Of a DNA stretch of 64,000 nt, positions 10,849 through 23,131 are shown one piece after another; position 1 is the first letter of the stretch; each line of letters begins with the position of its first letter. Source of the stretch: Merzomyia westermanni (taxonomy: Eukaryota > Arthropoda > Insecta > Diptera > Tephritidae); NCBI GenBank assembly GCA_949987695.1, contig OX465290.1:54265194-54329193 (forward strand), written 5' to 3'. Made by a program: the position numbers and the translations under genes. The notes beneath the pieces are model-generated. The model had not been told where the DNA came from. It saw nothing but the letters and a program-made list of their open reading frames with translations, and made no database searches.

Positions 10849-11450
10849 TCGGAAAGGGGAGAAAAAATAAAAATACACGTGTATCGGCGATTTTCATGTA
10901 CACGTCAGAATTTTTTTTTTTTATGTATAAAGTATAAAACTCGTCTGTGTGCCTATGTGAAAGACTTTGGATAGATTTTTAACCCTTCTTCCGTGATCCA
11001 ATCGAGCTGAACTTTTGCAGGCAGACTCGTGGAAATGTCTGTGTCACGTCAAATTTTTTAAACAATAGATTTTTATCAATTCTCAGATTTTCCTGAATTT
11101 TTTTTTTTTTTAATTTTTTTTTCACTTTTTTCGGCATAACTTGAAAGGATTCCAAATTTTTAAACTACTAAAGCCTTTCGAAAAAAAAAAAAATTGTCCA
11201 TATATTTGTAGTTTATCAATAGTAACTTTCTAACACTAAACTGTTTATGACTTTTACAACACTTACAACTGGTATGACAGATGAAACATTGAATTGCAAG
11301 AGGGTTAAAAATCGATCCAAAGTCTTTCACACAGGCGGACAGACGGACACTACGAGCTTTATACTTTATATTTACATAAAAAAAAAAAATTCTGACGTGT
11401 ACATGAAAATCGCCGATACACGTGTATTTTTATTTTTCTCCCCTTTCCGA
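10849..11450. mobile_element. 602-bp fold-back element with about 145-bp inverted arms
   Basis: The left arm (10849 to about 10990) starts TCGGAAAGGGGAG and includes TACACGTGTATCGGCGATTT and CATGTACACGTCAGAA. The right arm (about 11300-11450) is its reverse complement down to CTCCCCTTTCCGA. Both arms also carry GTGAAAGACTTTGGAT followed by GATTTTTAACCCT. The centre is AT-rich, with no credible protein. I see no clear target-site duplication. Confidence 0.65.
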
Positions 11451-12411
11451 AAAGGTATATTTGGTTCATAGGACAGAATGTGTAACGCGGTGTTATATAT
11501 CAAAGGAGGTTGTTAATGAATTTAAGCAGATAATATTAATTGTCACACCAACTAAAAAGGGAGTAGATTTAGGTAATTTCAAGATGACCCTAAACAGAAT
11601 TTTGCAGAAACTGAAATGGTTTCTTATTTTAAGATTTTTCTTCATTGACGCCAGTATAGTCAACATTTTTTCCAGTCATTTTGAACAGTAAAAAATTTTA
11701 TTTTGTTCAAAAAAATGTCAGGTTTATGCATTTAAATAAGTTCCAAAACGCTCAAGCCGACATTGTTGCATGCCAGCTAGGCAAAAACGTTGAAGAGCCA
11801 TTAAATGCAGTTACCTCATTCTCGCTAAAAACATACCAAAATTCTAAACTCAATCAACGCTCTTATAGCATAATAAACACATGTTTTATATACAAGTATA
11901 TACATGAGTAAATAGATGTACTATTTTTGATCAATGGGTGGAGACTCATTAATTTTTTATGTGAATACATGCAACATGTGTATATATGTATATACGAGTA
12001 TATGTATGCTCATATTAATCTCCTTTATGCATACTTGAATGGCTTCTTAACTTCTTTTTACCTCCATTGATTTCACCGTTCTTACTTTGTCAATACCTCC
12101 CTGCATAAGCGAGGCTGTCAGTCCAAGTGAATACTCGGCTCATTCTTAACGCTTGCCATTGTTGGTGTGGTCGATGCAGCCATCGTAAATGAACCATTGG
12201 TGATGGCAATTTACTTGTACATACATACCTATATAAATATATATAATGATGTATATATACCTCAAGCATGTAGTTTCTACTTATTTATATAAAGCAGATA
12301 AATGTTGCACGAAAATGGGATGAAACCAGTTTTAAACACTCAAATAAATGCACTCCAAATTATTTTTGTTGTACTGTGTATATTAATTCAATAATATATA
12401 ATGCTAAGATA
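11451..12411. other. No recognised gene
   Basis: AT-rich DNA with several TATATG-type runs. ORFs at 11422-11691 and 11681-11911 show no recognisable motif. Confidence 0.35.
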
Positions 12412-12413
12412 TA

Positions 12414-13169
12414 CGAGGTGTGTTCAAAACGTATCGCGAATTTTGAATTTTCGCTGGTTACGTATATTCGGATTTCCAATTTTTTGTGGCGTTATGTTGG
12501 TACTCATGTCTCTCACTTATGCCGACAAGCTCGGCCATTTTGAATGTTCAGTTAATTGTTGACAGCTGCTTTGCTTGCACATGTTTTGGATCGTCTTCGA
12601 TTTTTACCTGTTCAAAAAAATGGATCAAAGAACCTGTATCAAATTTTGTGTGAAAAACGAAATTAAGTGCGCGGATGCATTCCGAATGTTGACTGTGGCA
12701 TACGGAGAAGCTACCTTGGACCGAAGCAACGTTTATCGGTGGTACAAAATGTTCTCAGAAGGCCGAGAAGATGTGCAAAGAAGAACAAAAATTGGCTTTT
12801 GCACCACGATAACGCCCCTGCTCACGCATCGTTGCTTGTGCGCGACTTTTTGGCCAAAAACAACACACTAATGATGCCGCAGCCACCGTATTCTCCAGAT
12901 CTGGCCACCTGTGACTTTTTCTTGTTCCCTAAACTGAAGAGGCCCATGAAAGGACGACGTTACGCTTCTCTTGAAGAGATAAAGACGGCATCGAAGGAGG
13001 AGCTGAACAAGATACAAAAAAATGATTTTTCCAAGATTGGAAAAACCGTTGGCACAAGTGTATAATATCTCATGGGGATTACTTTGAAGGGGACAAAATA
13101 GATATTCATGAATAAATAAATAATTTTTGAAAAAACACAAAATTCGCGATACTTTTTGAACACACCTCG
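12414..13169 (+). mobile_element. Internally deleted mariner (DD34D) transposon, copy 1
   Basis: A 756-bp element flanked by TA. Its ends are CGAGGTGTGTTCAAAACGTA and the inverse (TACTTTTTGAACACACCTCG), about 28 bp with few mismatches. It lies 283 bp from the DD41D-type transposon at 13452. Its transposase is a deletion product. A second mariner copy at 37598-38557 shares the same ends but has lost a different part. Confidence 0.88.
12620..13065 (+). pseudogene. Mariner transposase remnant, N-terminal HTH fused to C-terminal third
   Basis: Starting at ATG 12620 (MDQRTCIKFCVKNEIK), it encodes the N-terminal helix-turn-helix that binds the inverted repeats, ending EGREDV near 12777. The sequence then jumps to KNKN, HDNAPAHASLLVRDF and PPYSPDLATCDFFLF in another frame (12667-13065). 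Second and third catalytic Asp (HDNA and TCD) are 34 residues apart, the mariner DD34D spacing. The stretch with the first Asp (TGDESW) is deleted. Compared with the other copy, about 8 bp are also missing near 13034, which changes the C-terminus. It is inactive. Confidence 0.85.
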
Positions 13170-13451
13170 TATACATACCTTTACACGTATACATCTATTT
13201 ATCGAGGGCTGAGTGAAAGATCACCCTATTTCACAATTTTTTTGAGGAGCACGGTATCTCAGCATTTGTTTCAAAACTGGCTCATTTCCGAATTTATTGG
13301 AATAATACCTCATCTCAGAATTTTTTCCAAAACACCCTACCTCAGCAGTTGGTACAAAAACGTTATTTAAAAAAACTTTTAGATGGACTGTTTTAAAAAA
13401 AAATGACTTGGAATAGTGTGAGCTGATTGAAAGGTCGATGTCGCTATAATA
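13170..13451. other. No recognised gene
   Basis: Short spacer between two transposons. It contains loosely repeated ATTxCxxAACxxxCTxATxTCAG-like phrases near 13240-13360, too weak to call. Confidence 0.3.
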
Positions 13452-14739
13452 TTGGGTGTTTTTTTTAGGGGTATAGAACTTCGAATTGAAATAAAACACA
13501 AGAAAATCGTTTTAAGGTCCATCAATTTGGCTTTACTGGAAGGATAATTTTATGCCATTAATGTTTAAATATGATTTCGGGCATGTGGCCGCCGCGGCTG
13601 GCTCGAATAAAGCCAATTCTACAGGTCCAATTTTCAACCACTTTTTCGAGCATATGGGGCCGTATGTCGGGCCACGAATGTTGGCTTCCAATTCCCCTAA
13701 CGTTTCTGGTTTGTTGGTGTAGACGAGCGACTTCACATATCCCCAAAGAAAATAATCCAATGGTGTCAAATCACACGACCTTAGTGGCCAATTGACAGGT
13801 CCATTCCGCGAAATTATGCGCTCATCGAATGTTTCCTTCAATAAATCGATTGTGACGTGCGCTGTGTGGCATGTAGCGCCGTCTTGTTGGAACCACAACT
13901 CATCCACATTCATGCCATCCAATTCGGGAACAAAATAGTCGGTTATCATGGCTCTATACCGGTCTCCATTAACGGTAGCTGCCTCTCCAGCATTATTGCG
14001 GAAGAAGTATGGCCCAATGACTCCACCAGCCCATAGAGCACACCAAACAGTCAGTTTTTGTGGATGTAATGGCGTTTCAAGGGTCTCATGTGGATTCTCT
14101 TCACTCCAAATGCGGCAATTTTGCTTGTTGACGTAGCCATTCAACCAAAAATGAGCCTCATCACTGAACAAAATTTTGCGATGAAAATCAGCATCGAAAT
14201 CAATCTCATTTTCGGCCCATACACCAAAATCACGACGCATTGCATGGTCTCGCGGCTTTAATTCTTGCACAAGCTGGATCTTGTAAGGTCGCAAGCCAAG
14301 ATCTTTGCGCAAAATCTTCCATAAAGTTGATGGACAAAGCTCCAATTGCTGTGCACGGTGGCGAATCGATTCATTCGGGTCCTCTTCAACACTTTGCTCT
14401 ACAGCGGCAATTGTTTCTTCGGTGCGCACTGTTCGACGTCTCTGCGGATGCGTATTATCACATAGAGTAAACGTAGTGCGAAAACGATCCATGGTTAACC
14501 GAATTAATTGCTCTGATGGACGATTATGTCGACCATAAAATGGACGGAGCTCACGGTAAACTTCGCGAACTGAACCATTATTTTCGAAATAAATTTGCAA
14601 GCGTTGTTCTTTTGTCAACCTGTTCATGAGGAAATGGCAAACCAAACTGAACATAAATGACATTAGAGTTGCCAGATTTGACCACAAAATGCCAGTTTTA
14701 TCTCTATTCGAAAAACAAACCTGTAAAAAAAACACCCTG
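13452..14739 (-). mobile_element. ITm-superfamily transposon (DUF4817-type transposase), copy A, 1288 bp
   Basis: The element is bounded by TTGGGTGTTTTTTTTA at 13452 and TAAAAAAAACACCCTG at 14739, with TA outside both ends. It is almost identical to copy B at 23579-24882. I count two indels between them, a 7-bp loss near 13669 and a 9-bp loss near 14597, exactly accounting for the 16-bp length difference. The high identity implies recent activity. Confidence 0.88.
13533..14627 (-). pseudogene. Transposase, copy A, frameshifted near the C-terminus
   Basis: Begins MNRLTKEQRLQIYFENN at 14627. The upstream in-frame Met at 14735 lies close to the inverted repeat and is unlikely to be used. It has the same domain order as copy B: N-terminal helix-turn-helix (DUF4817-like), second HTH around STLWKILRKDLGLR, and a DDE domain with FSDEAHF, WFQQDGATCHTA and LTPLDYFLWGY. 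A 9-bp in-frame loss removes three residues after LQ. A 7-bp loss after EANIRG shifts the frame, replacing the last 40 or so residues with an unrelated tail. All three catalytic acids remain, so residual activity cannot be excluded, but the C-terminus is wrong. Confidence 0.82.
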
Positions 14740-15389
14740 TATATGTCTGCTAAAATCTAATTAAATAAACGAAGTCAGTTGGACTGATTCATTTGAGCAC
14801 AGTGTTTCTCGCCAATGTCTTTTGTTGAAAACCACGTTATAAGAAATAAATTCCAGTACTACTGTTGGTCCAATTTTGGAGGCTACGCCAAATAGTGGTA
14901 ATATATTTATGGAGTTTAAGCGGTTGTTAAAAGCTATGTACATAGCTTCTCCGCTTCTGAGCTGCTGTGTGTGTGGCAAGCTGACCTTAGCCGAAGAGTT
15001 TCTGTCGACACCAAGAATATATGGAAACATGCCCAATACCCTACTACTTAAAGCAAAAGTGTGCCTCTCGATGTCTGATCTACCTATATGAAACCTTTCA
15101 TATCGCACTACCAACCTCCTTATTCCCTTCTTTTAAGGTAGAACTGTTGACTCCAAATATAGTTTTTTACCAACAATGGATTCTTCGCCGTCTACCGCCT
15201 GCCGTACCGAATGTCAAAGGTTCAAAACAGGTGCATCAAGAAGTTTAGAAAACGATTTTCCTAAACGGAGTTTTCATAAAACAAGATGCTATCAAATTTT
15301 TTGAATTAATATCCTTTAAGGTACTCCCTTCAAGTTTTAACTATTAAATTTGATGATATTGAAACATTCCCACAACAGCCGGTTCTATC
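14740..15389. other. No recognised gene
   Basis: Intergenic DNA between the transposon and the LINE. The minus-strand ORF at 14761-15114 (117 residues) has no motif I recognise. Confidence 0.35.
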
Positions 15390-15839
15390 GTACCGGAATG
15401 ACCCTTAAATTGTCATCCTCGGGGGGTCAAACCCAACCCTGGACCAAGAGATTGGACCTGCTGCGTTTGCTGGAAGAAAATTTATAATAAACGGTCGCAT
15501 TCGGTTCAACGCGCCAAGTGTAAGAGATAGCTACATAAATCTGGATGCTTAGGGCTTAACGCGTAAGGGCGTCCCTTGGTACACGTCGCTCTGGCGCTCC
15601 CCTACGGCCCCTATCAACTTCAAGTAGCCACAATGGTGACTCAGTCTACACGACTGGCAGCACTGCTTCCGACTGTTGCTCACGCTCACCAGCGTTTCCA
15701 TCTCGCATGGCCGCTCAACACTCCTATCCCCTCCGGAATAGCCCACATATGAGCATCGCTGAGCGTCAGTCCCCTCTTTCTCTGTCCCCAATGCCCCCCT
15801 GCTTCCAGCTTGCACGTGGCCCAGGACCACCACCTCCTC

Positions 15840-16010
15840 GTACCTTTCACTACGTGCACCGTTTGTCGGCAAAGATTATATACGCCTGCGACATCGGTCA
15901 AGTGCAACAATTGCCCCGGCCTGTGTCACACCCTTATGTGCTCTGGGCTCGCAAACGGCAACTCTGGATAGATACGTTCATAGCCCCCTGTTGCAGTACA
16001 CAGCCGCCTT
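15840..16010 (+). pseudogene. LINE Cys-rich zinc-finger-like segment
   Basis: In the frame beginning at 15855 the sequence reads CTVCRQRLYTPATSVKCNNC, then PGLCHTLMC. This is a spaced Cys/His series like the PHD-type finger I expect upstream of the endonuclease in some insect LINEs. Pro-rich sequence precedes it. The family assignment is from general knowledge, not a search. Confidence 0.45.
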
Positions 16011-16139
16011 CCACGCCAGATAACAACGGCCATGGCACTGTCAACTCTAGACTGTGACATAGTTTAGTCCTTAGCCTACCTCCACCTAGGCAAGCACATC
16101 CATCCCTCACGCTTAGCATGTCCCCCTCTCCCCTCCTAC

Positions 16140-16556
16140 ATGCTTCAAAATTTTACAGCTGAACTGTTATCTGGAAAGATCGCGGAGATACCTGACTTTA
16201 TGAGGTCGCAAAACATCAAAATCGCCCCGATACAAGAGACAAAATTGAACACAAGATCGGACTTACGAACTTGTGGTGGGTGTAATGTACATCGAAAAGA
16301 CCGTCCCAGCGGGCATGGGGGTTACCTTGCGTTCATTACACATCACTATGTACAATATAATCTATTTTCCCCTGACGTCGACCCCAGGGACTCTACCTTA
16401 GAATGCCAAGGCATAGTAGTCCGGTCAGGCGACGTCGACCTGCTAATTATAAACATTTACATTCGCCCTGCCACAACTCAGCATTCTGTACAGTCAATGG
16501 AGATGACCCCACCGGGGTGGCAGGCAACCGCCACAGCTCGCCAGACATCTTCATAA
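16140..16556 (+). pseudogene. LINE apurinic-type endonuclease domain, partial
   Basis: This 138-codon frame carries IAPIQETKL (the catalytic Glu motif), KDRPSGHGGYLAFI, and LLIINIYIRP, the typical first half of the exonuclease-endonuclease-phosphatase fold that nicks the target. The segment that should follow (GDFNxH motif) is missing. The sequence jumps to NGDDPTGVAGNRHSSPDIFIT in the +1 frame (16496 onward), which is a later part of the same domain. The enzyme is therefore inactive. Confidence 0.75.
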
Positions 16557-17233
16557 CGAGCGCAGGTCTAATTAACTTCGTCATCGGGCGACCGATGCTC
16601 ACATTAACTTTAGACCACCCACCCATCCTACTCTCCGTTGAACGACCGACCGACTTCATAACGACTGCTCGACTGATTAACTAACATACACTAACTTCAC
16701 CAAAGCAGACTGGGACAGATTTACGGACTATACAGAGCGCTCCTTCGCTGCCTTACCCACTCCGACAGACGTATGCAAAGGTGAAAGAGAGTTCCGCAAG
16801 GTGATTGATTCAGCCTCAGGCTGATTTATTTCTGCTGAACAAGTGAGAGTCATCAATCCCGCAGATCCCAGAATCAAAGATCTCAATACGGAAATTCGTA
16901 GGACAGTCAACGAACACAAACTTACCAAGTGGAAACAGCACCTTGAGGCATGCAACCTCTCCGGCGGAGTCGACAAATTATGGTCGACTGTCAAGGCCCT
17001 ATCCAAGGTCGCCATTGCATTCGACGACAGCGTCAAATCGGACGCCAGGAAATGCGCGAGCTTCTTTTGCCGGCTGTTTATAATGCAGCCATTTGCGGAC
17101 TAAGAGAATAGTCATCCGACGTGCGCATAAACACAAACACTCCACTGCGCCCATTGCCGTCTCAGTCGCAGAGGTCAAGGAAGCCATAATGAAGGCCAAA
17201 CCCTCAAAATTCATCTGACCCAACGGAATCGCC

Positions 17234-18148
17234 ATGAAGATGAATAAACAACTAGGCCATGGGGGACAGAGTTATTTAGCGGCTCTTTTCAACCTCTCTC
17301 TAACTACTTTCATCATACCCGAGATATGGAAACAGGCGGTTGTAGTTCCCCTACTAAAACCAGGGAAGCGGGCTAAACAAGGAGATTCTTGTCGTCCGAT
17401 ATCCCACCTTTCGGCGGTTGCGAAATTACTAGAGACCATTCTGCTCCCTTACTTTATTGCAAACCTGAAATTGGCCGACCACCATTCAAACACAGGTTTG
17501 AATCAACACCCACCAAATCAAAGGACGGTTCTCGTGGCACTTGACCTATCAAATGCATTTGATACGGTCAACCACGCCACACTCCTTCGGCCGGCCTTAA
17601 AAGGTGGACCGCTAATTACCTCAATGGCCGACAGGCATCAGTCAAATTCAGGGACAAGAAATCTAGGCCACGAAGAAGAAAACAAGGGGTGCCGCAAGGT
17701 GGTGTTCTCTCTCCCCTTTTGTTTAATCTCTATATTTCGAGACTTCCCCCCCAACCAAGAGTTAAATGTCCACGTAGACGGAGTACCTCTTCCTACTGTC
17801 AACCACCCAAAAATCTTGGGTGTGACGTTTGACAACGGCCTCACCTTCGCTGGTCATGCCACCGCAATAGCTTCAAAGGTACAGAGCCGCAAGAAGATCC
17901 TCAAGTCACTGGCCGGCAGTACTTGGGGGAAAGAAAAAGAAACATTGCTTGCCACATATAAGGCTATTGGCCGACCGGCTATTGACTACGCTGCGCCCAT
18001 ATGGTCGCCTAATCTTGCTGACACCAATTGGAGAAAATTGCAAGTCTGCCAAAACACCGCCATCAAAACTGCTACGGGATGTCTGCTTATGTCATCTGAG
18101 TCTCACCTCCATCAAGAGGCAAAATTGCTTAATGTTCAAGAGTACTAG
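17234..18148 (+). pseudogene. LINE reverse transcriptase, catalytic YADD segment lost
   Basis: Recognisable pieces are IPEIWKQAVVVPLLKPGK, SCRPISHLSAVAKLLE and VALDLSNAFDTVNH (motif A, first catalytic Asp), then in another frame QGVPQGGVLSPLLFNLYIS near 17685-17735. The YADD motif should follow. Instead the sequence passes straight to NVHVDGVPLPTVNHPKILGV, so some tens of codons are deleted. The thumb-like region continues with GRPAIDYAAPIWSP to the stop at 18148. The jockey-clade assignment rests on these motifs and the C-terminal finger. Confidence 0.8.
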
Positions 18149-18432
18149 GAACTCTTGAGTAGACAGTTCCTTCTGAACTGTCATAAACGCAGTCATCCAA
18201 ATCGGCATCTATTGCGTGTAGCCCCGCTCCCCATAGACATAAGGAAACATCTTCGAAAGCATTGCGATGAGATCCGGCACCACATCTCTTGCCGTTTGAT
18301 ATGCGGAACCATAGGCGGGCTCTAAATGACCTCCACACTGAGTCGGTAGATAGATCCCTCAGATCTCCGCCTGTGAATCCCGTTATAAGTACTCAGCCAC
18401 CTGAATTGGCTTAAGAGGAGCGTGTACTTTCG

Positions 18433-18657
18433 ATGGAGACTATGCTAGCACAACTTCGCTCTGGATATTGTAATAGGTTAAACTCTTACTTATCCAGACT
18501 AAACCCCAACATACCAAACACATGTCCTGCATGTGGTATGTCCCCTCATGATACCAAACATCTCTTCAGTCGAACCTCGTCTTCTAACACCTACATCACT
18601 CTGGTCCAACCCTGTGAAAACTGCGCGTTTCCTCGGACTTCCGTTAGAAGAGCTTGA
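18433..18657 (+). pseudogene. LINE C-terminal Cys/His segment
   Basis: Reads LAQLRSGYCNRLNSYLSRL, then CPACGMSPHDTKHLFSR. This CPxC...HDxxHLF motif is the C-terminal knuckle of jockey-type polymerases. The expected final Cys is an Arg here, and the frame changes after LFS. A clear homologous stretch occurs at 26550-26690. Confidence 0.7.
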
Positions 18658-18721
18658 TGACAATTTAGAGTGATCGAGACCATTGGGCAGGGCGAAGCAC
18701 TGTTAACAACCACAACAACAT

Positions 18722-21700
18722 GTATATTGAAACTTTTTCTGTCATTCTCTTTCAAATTTTAAAATTGATGACGGAAATTCGTTTCAAGATATCAAAATCA
18801 ACAAAACAAAATGAGCTCCCCAGAAAAGTGTTGTGTGTTTTTGCGCAACAAAGCTACTAATTTTGAAAGGCATAATTACTATACGACATTCTGTTTTTTG
18901 TTTCGAACTCCGTATAGCTTATATATTCTTATTCCAGTCGTTGCGCGGGAGGTTGAAGGAAATCTTTTTTTTTTACTACTTTCTTCTTTGCAATGAAGTA
19001 AATGGACTTGAAAGAAATGTTTAAAGGCTTTATTTTTCCATTACAATACTAACTAGGTCTTGCAATGTTCAGATTAGAGATAATTTATCAACAATCCTAA
19101 CTTAAAGGCATCAAAGCTGATCATGTGTGCTGGACTTTTGTTATTGTACATTCTTCTTACTCAAGTTTTTATGTTTTTTGTTATTTGTTCCACATTCTGT
19201 CTATACGTAAATTATGTGGGATCTTCTGAAACACTTTATGAATTAATGTGACATAAAATCGTAATAGTACTAAACTATAACCGAATATGTTTGTTGCTTT
19301 TAAAATTTTTTTTTGTAAATTAAATATAATAATTAGTCTTGAGCTCGACAAGCTTACAAAAAATGTTTAAAAAATATGTTTGACATAGACTGACATTTTT
19401 TAACAATAACCAAATCTCTTGAAACCGAATCGATTTGGCTGGGATCTAGAAATATTTAGATAGCCTAGGCAAACGCTAATTAACACTGTTTTTTTGTTCT
19501 TGCCCCAAAACGTTTTTAATCAATTTAATAATTTATATTATACATCATTCTTTAATATCACAAAAAATATACTCCTTTTACTGTTTTCAAATAACACACC
19601 TAAAAAGAAAAATGCTGATTATACTCGTACTTTGATCCATATATTTTGAAGCGGTGAATCCAATGCTTTATCAGAATTTGAGCTACGGGTATTATTTGGG
19701 CCTTAATCCCCAAAATCCAAAACAGCGGCTGTTTTGTTTTGTGAAGTTAAGACCGCACCTTTGCCGGTTAATTAATTGAACTCGACTAGAAAGTTAAAAA
19801 AATTCAAAAATTCCAACTTTTGAAAAAACAAAAAACACCTCCAGGACAAAATGTATTCGAAGTGTGATTGAATTTCATGTTTCTCTCAATTGGAACAAAA
19901 CTATGATGTCAAGTAGAAAAAATATTTAAACCTGTTTAAAATAATCTTTTCATTTTAAAAACCTTTAAAAAACAAGTTTTAAATAATTTTTGTTTTAAAT
20001 TAGGGAAACTTCAGTATTTCTTTTTCGACTTTATTTCAAGTGAAGGAATTTGAGAAAAAAGTATGTTGTAAAAGTAGGAGTCTATTGTTGATAATAACAG
20101 ATTTCTTCACTAGTAGAAAACGAAAGAAATTCGGGCATTTTGTAGGCTTGTACGAGTACTCGAGTTTTACCCCAACATTTCTCACACAAGTCTTGAATTT
20201 TATGGAAGTAAACTATTGAAAGCTGGAATCTACATATTTTGCGTTTGGTTTCAGAAAATTCGGCTTTAATGTTGAAGTCGGTCCACTGCCTAGTTGACAG
20301 ATAAATGACAGATTCTTGAAGACACGAAGAGCAACTTAAGTTGCCCTGACATTCATAGCTTTTATAATAAAGTAACATAAATGATAGCATGAACAGAATA
20401 TAAACTGTGGGATCGAATCACAAATCTTATCAAGAAGTCTGACAGAGAAGTTCAGTGGATTTCCCTAATATCAAAAAAAGAGTGCAGATTTTCAAAATAT
20501 TTAAACTTCCATAGGGTGAAAGTAATAGTTATACTTAAACTTGTTTTCTCTGCAAACCTTTGAAAATATATAAAAATGAATACTCCAATTTGAAGGATGG
20601 GAGCCTTAGCAAAGCAAATAACTATTTTCTTAATGCAATAAAACAGCTTCAAAATGTTTTTATGAAAGTTGATGGCCAAAAATAGCTAGAACAATAAAAT
20701 GTCAATGCTTAAAGTAGTAGAACCGAGCTCACACATATATTAGAATGAAAACATGAATGGATGCTGAATCGCACAAAACTTATTTAATTAAATCAAAAAA
20801 CTGGTTAAGCGGGTTTGTAAAAAAATGTGTTTTATTTGAGTAACAGATGACCGTTTTTTATTGTAGAATAAACTGTAACTTGTGGAATTCTATATCCCCG
20901 CACTTGTTCTAGCTGGGCGTATAGTTCTTGTAATTTGTTTTCGTCATCTTTGACAGTGCGGTCGAATAAAGTAAAACAAAAAAGTACAAGAAAAAAACTT
21001 ATAGATAAGTGGTGAAAAGCTATTTATTTGTTTGCATTCGTTTGACATAATAGTCCCTTACAAGACAATCATATATAGCTGTCAATCACACTTTATTATA
21101 TCAGAGGAATTTTGCGAAAAATTTTGGCTCCAAAATAAATGGTTAGCTTTAATTTTGCCCTTTAGAAATTTTAATTTTTTTTGGCAGAGCTTCGTTTTAT
21201 GTTAAAAGAAACTTCTCCACCAAATTTCATTCAAATCGTACCCCAACTATGTGAATATTTGACATTTAAAGACCCAGAGAGAAAGAGAGATGGAGAGCAA
21301 GAAGTATTGCCACACGTACAAGGAGACATTTAAGGAGATCGAGAGTTATTTACGAAATATTGCTGTTTTCTTTCCATTCTTCCAACCGAACAGTGAAATG
21401 TAATAATTTTCATCATCTAAGTTTCTGTATACTACATTGTATTTGTGTTTAAAAATTTCCTGTACTAGTAGCCCAATATGGTGCAATATGAGCAAAAACT
21501 TACATATCTCGTTATTACATTTTTAATTTTCATAAAACTCGCACTTACCTAATTAGCTCATCATTAACAACTTCTAGTTATGCAGATTTTTAATTTTCTT
21601 TTTCACTTTTATTTTGCAAATAATATTCCACTCCTACAAACACCAACTACATGCAGTATCGGTTCGAAACTTGTCAGCGGCATCTTTAACTCGTATTCGC

Positions 21701-22609
21701 CATTCTTTTGGTCGTTCCACATTTCATAGCCGCAATAAATGTGACAGTTTAACAAAATGTTAATTTTCTTACCACAATGTTTAAAGATGTTGTCCCATAA
21801 AACAGCTAATAAAATGTATGTGCAAGATATTTCCAGACAGCCATGCAGTACCTTGTGCTATGCTAATGTGAGACGCAAAACAGTAACCGACAGGCCTTGG
21901 ATGCCGGCAAACTGTGTTGGGCACAAAGGGATTTACAAGCAGGTAAATCGCACAGACTTTCGCCTCATTTTCGACTTCATCTTATATTTTGATTTTCTTT
22001 CTGCATACATACGTATATATATTTACTTAAGGTATACATAGGTGAAACTCCTGTTCTTATGTCTTTTGTCAGTTTTGCTTATCATGGCAAGGCACAGCGC
22101 CGACTCATTGTGTGTTTTCCTTTGTTTTTGTGCTCATTGGCTCGCTTAGGTGTTGGATTATTTTGTTTTAATTTTTCCCATTTTTTTTTTTCATTTACCT
22201 ACTGAAGGTATTAAAAAATATTAAATCTGTTTAGTGGCTTGTTAAGCAAGATAAGATAGTGATAATTAAATGAAAGCTGATGAGAAGGGGCAGCAATCGG
22301 TTGTCTTAAATGGGAATAGAATTATTTTGTTTCAATATGCTATCTTGTTGTATTGGCATTTATTGCTGTTTAACAAGTTTGGTGCTGAGCTGCTTATAAG
22401 TATTTTTTAATTAGTCATGCCTACATATAAAAATCTTCTGTGGCTTTATGTGACTGAGCTTTTTTTGTGTGTATTTAAATAGGCTCGATCATGGTTTAGA
22501 TTCACAGTCAGGGTCTCTGGATGCTGTGGTATGAGAGAGAATGAGGGTGTGCATTTAAATGTGTTTTTACGTACTGCACATATCTTGAAGTATTCATATT
22601 AAAATCAGG
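18722..22609. other. No recognised gene
   Basis: About 3.9 kb of AT-rich DNA. A minus-strand ORF at 20082-20390 (102 residues, with CEKCW and a SxSCLQ stretch) could be a decayed coding fragment, but I recognise no family. ORFs at 20452-20679 and 21757-22041 look spurious. Confidence 0.35.
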
Positions 22610-22830
22610 GACTTGTATTGCGTTTCTGTTTCGTTTAGTTTCACAGGTAAGTAACGAAACAAAAATATATCTTTACATGCTACTTTTACCAAAACGTGTA
22701 ACGAAACTGTGAGAAACGATACTCCTTTGTAACAAAACTGGAAACAATTTTTCTGGAACAGTTCCAGCAGAAACCAAACTTGTACCGAAACCTTAAGAAC
22801 GTAATCAAAAATACTATATACATGTATAGT
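22610..22830. repeat. Degenerate GAAAC-rich sequence, left arm
   Basis: GAAAC and its variants recur every 10-25 bases (AACGAAACTGTGAGAAACGA and similar). Its reverse complement resembles 24884-25190. For example, TTTTGTTACAAAGG...TATCGTTTC is found in inverted form at about 22705-22740 and directly near 24960-24990. Confidence 0.5.
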
Positions 22831-23131
22831 TGTCCACTAGAGTACGGAGGGGGGGAAATAGTACACATTGTGATTTGTATAAAGAACCAGGCGATGTAGA
22901 TAAAAAATAAAAATATTAATTTATACACAAAGGGCACCGGTTTGTGACACACACTAAAATTGCTATCAATAGATATTTCAGCGGCTAAGAAATTGAATTT
23001 TTAAAAAAATATTTCAATAGTTTTTTGTTTCAAAATGTCTAACAAAGCTTTACGGGAGTAAAAACTTGAATTTTCTTATCAGTTCAAAATGACTAGAATT
23101 TGTGGTTAAATAAAAATTGCGTATGTATATA

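Larger units (their letters stand above)
15390..18721 (+). mobile_element. Jockey-type LINE, full-length-like but heavily broken
   Basis: In order on the plus strand: a Cys-rich finger (about 15855-15945), an endonuclease domain (16140-16556), a linker region (16560-17100), reverse transcriptase (17234-17760), a thumb region (17761-18148) and a C-terminal Cys/His motif (18433-18600). It ends in an A/C-rich tail, ACAACCACAACAACA, at about 18705-18720. Reading frames change repeatedly. The 5' boundary is uncertain; it is taken where GC-richer sequence begins. A second, shorter relic of the same family is at 26250-26790. Confidence 0.75.

Noticed and set aside
13571..14538. Several plus-strand frames across transposon copy A
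   Set aside because: They are antisense shadows of the transposase and recur identically in copy B.
21655..21690. tRNA-like GGTTCGAAA motif
   Set aside because: No cloverleaf arms can be folded around it, and the required A-box sequence is absent.
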